Source of the DNA: Neobacillus niacini | Lineage (GTDB): Bacteria > Bacillota > Bacilli > Bacillales > Cytobacillaceae | Reading direction: 5' to 3' | DNA: 64,000 nt | NCBI RefSeq assembly: GCF_000759675.1 | Contig: NZ_BAWM01000083.1 | Coordinates: 108,300-172,299 of the forward strand | In this document: positions 63,027 to 64,000 of the stretch, piece after piece | How the letters are laid out: every line of letters begins with the position of its first letter | Position numbering within the stretch: position 1 is the stretch's first letter | Notes under the pieces: generated by a model | What the model was told of the DNA's origin: nothing | What the model saw: only the letters and a program-made list of their open reading frames with translations | Database searches by the model: none | Program-made: the position numbers and the translations under genes

Positions 63027-63045
63027 GATATTGATTATCATTATC
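63027..63045. promoter_or_regulatory. Fur box upstream of doxX
   Basis: GATATTGATTATCATTATC matches the classical 19-base Fur consensus at 17 positions (mismatches at 5 and 10). It stands in front of doxX, 38 bases before its ATG, at the expected promoter place. Confidence 0.8.
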
Positions 63046-63254
63046 GATTATATTATTGGGATTATCAATAAGAAAAAGGGACCAAATGATTTTCAATTTT
63101 TAGTTAATTATCCCTATTAGAAGCTAGTTATTTTGCTATAAAACTCAATTCTATCCCCCTCTTGTCTTATTGTTATTTTAATACTAGCTTTTTATTGTTA
63201 AATGACGATTTACTTAATATTAAGATAATGTAAAAAAGGGGATGGAAGTCATTA

Positions 63255-63854
63255 ATGAAAAGACAACCAGGACCTAAAAAAGCTCAATTACTAATCAATC
63301 TAGCAAAATCTTCAATTGGAACTGGACAAGCACTTGATGCTTATAAATTCCATCTAGAACAATTATTAGAAGAATATGACCTCGCTGTAAAACAACTCGA
63401 AAGAGTTGAACAACAAGTAAAAGAAGTTCTCAATCAAATCCCTTTCGCAAAGAAGCTGCTTATGATAAAGGGAATAAGTGAAATCTCATTAGCAGGTATA
63501 TTAGGTGAGGCTGGAGATCTAAGTGGATTTTTAAATGGAAATTCTCTATTACGTCATGCAGGATTACATCTAGCTGAAGCAAGTTCTGGCAAGTGGAAAG
63601 GTCAGATTGTTATTTCGAAGCGTGGAAGGTCAAGACTACGACGTTTCCTCTACTTAGCAACCATGAGCCTTGTGATGAATAACCCTGAATTTAAATCCAT
63701 GCATTCCCATAATGTGAAAATTAAGAAGATAAAGAAAATGAAATCAATCATGAAACTGATCGGTGAACTAGCAAGGATTTTTGTAGGAATAGCACGACGA
63801 AACGAGTCTTACTGTCCAAATAAAGTCCAAGTATTATCCCCTTTAGCAGCATAG
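63255..63854 (+). pseudogene. IS110-family transposase, C-terminal part
   Basis: 199 residues with the Transposase_20 domain: IPFAKKLLMIKGISEISLAG, then LLRHAGLHLAEASSGKWKGQ and SKRGRSRLRRFLYLATMSLV. The N-terminal RuvC-like DEDD domain of IS110 transposases (full length about 400) is absent, and the upstream 200 bases are the doxX promoter region, so the gene is 5'-truncated. The ATG at 63255 has AAGGGGATGG upstream, probably by chance. The 146 bases to the window edge show no gene and may be the element's right flank. Confidence 0.85.
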
Positions 63855-64000
63855 GAATAAAACATTAGTTATATAAAATGTATCATTTAAAATAGTTAAC
63901 TTTAATTTTGAATGTTTCTTATTCGTAGGATTTCAAATATGTACGGAGTACCAGGTTTATTCAACAAAAGGGCACTGTGACCCATCAGGTTAGCATAACT

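Overview
The window looks like a low-GC, Gram-positive chromosome of the Bacillaceae. Supporting signs are strong AGGAGG-type ribosome binding sites, TTG and GTG starts, and Rho-independent terminators. The gene content also fits: odhAB, DUF1904, a YqgV-type thiamine-binding protein, Vpr-like subtilases, a ykkC (guanidine-I) riboswitch with SMR exporters, and a Fur-type operator before doxX. No tRNA, rRNA or CRISPR array was seen. The window mixes intact housekeeping or catabolic operons with an unusual amount of decayed and duplicated DNA. Species was not determined.

Layout. 0-8.5 kb: end of a multidomain glycerophosphodiesterase, a DUF1904 gene, a LysR regulator divergent from odhA-odhB (2-oxoglutarate dehydrogenase E1 and E2). 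8.6-14.8 kb: phage- or ICE-type replication genes (DnaD-like initiator, DnaB-like helicase) with two decayed copies of the initiator region, plus a two-gene operon for a cytosolic protein and an SH3 membrane protein. 15.5-23.8 kb: two tandem giant secreted subtilases; the first carries two in-frame TAA codons, the second is intact and ends in cohesin-like and dockerin-like modules. 24.3-25.6 kb: decayed duplicate of a transporter found intact at 34 kb. 25.8-29.6 kb: first defence patch (GIY-YIG-like plus PLD nuclease pair, AbiC-like membrane protein). 29.6-33.5 kb: redox and electrophile genes (ring-cleaving dioxygenase remnant, Fer4-GNAT fusion, FMN reductase, LtrA, pirin remnant) between two inverted IS21-like right-end remnants. 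33.6-38.2 kb: EamA transporter, ROK regulator, purine nucleoside phosphorylase, and guanidine exporter genes under a ykkC riboswitch. 38.4-43.6 kb: two unknown genes, an amidohydrolase, an M28 peptidase, a Gfo/Idh/MocA oxidoreductase and a truncated DapA-family gene.

43.9-53.3 kb is an AT-rich defence island. It holds a TIR protein with a membrane partner, a possible PD-(D/E)XK protein, a large serine recombinase fragment, a tightly packed four-gene ABC-ATPase system resembling ABC three-component (ABC-3C) conflict systems with candidate effector-associated domains at both ends, a RES-domain NAD+-targeting candidate, and a degenerate zincin-like protein. This is the most promising place for an undescribed system. 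53.7-58.5 kb: truncated copy of the phosphorylase gene, then a LysR-controlled catabolic locus (carboxymuconolactone decarboxylase family, GntP permease, beta-hydroxyacid dehydrogenase). 59-64 kb: purT overlapping a nonsense-interrupted yiaAB-like gene, a thiamine-binding protein, remnants, Fur-boxed doxX and an IS110 transposase fragment.

Two themes cross the window. First, a roughly 80-base hairpin-like repeat occurs four times (24.3, 33.6, 46.4, 53.7 kb), each next to duplicated or recombined DNA. Second, several otherwise intact genes carry isolated in-frame stop codons, mostly TAA, without frameshifts.
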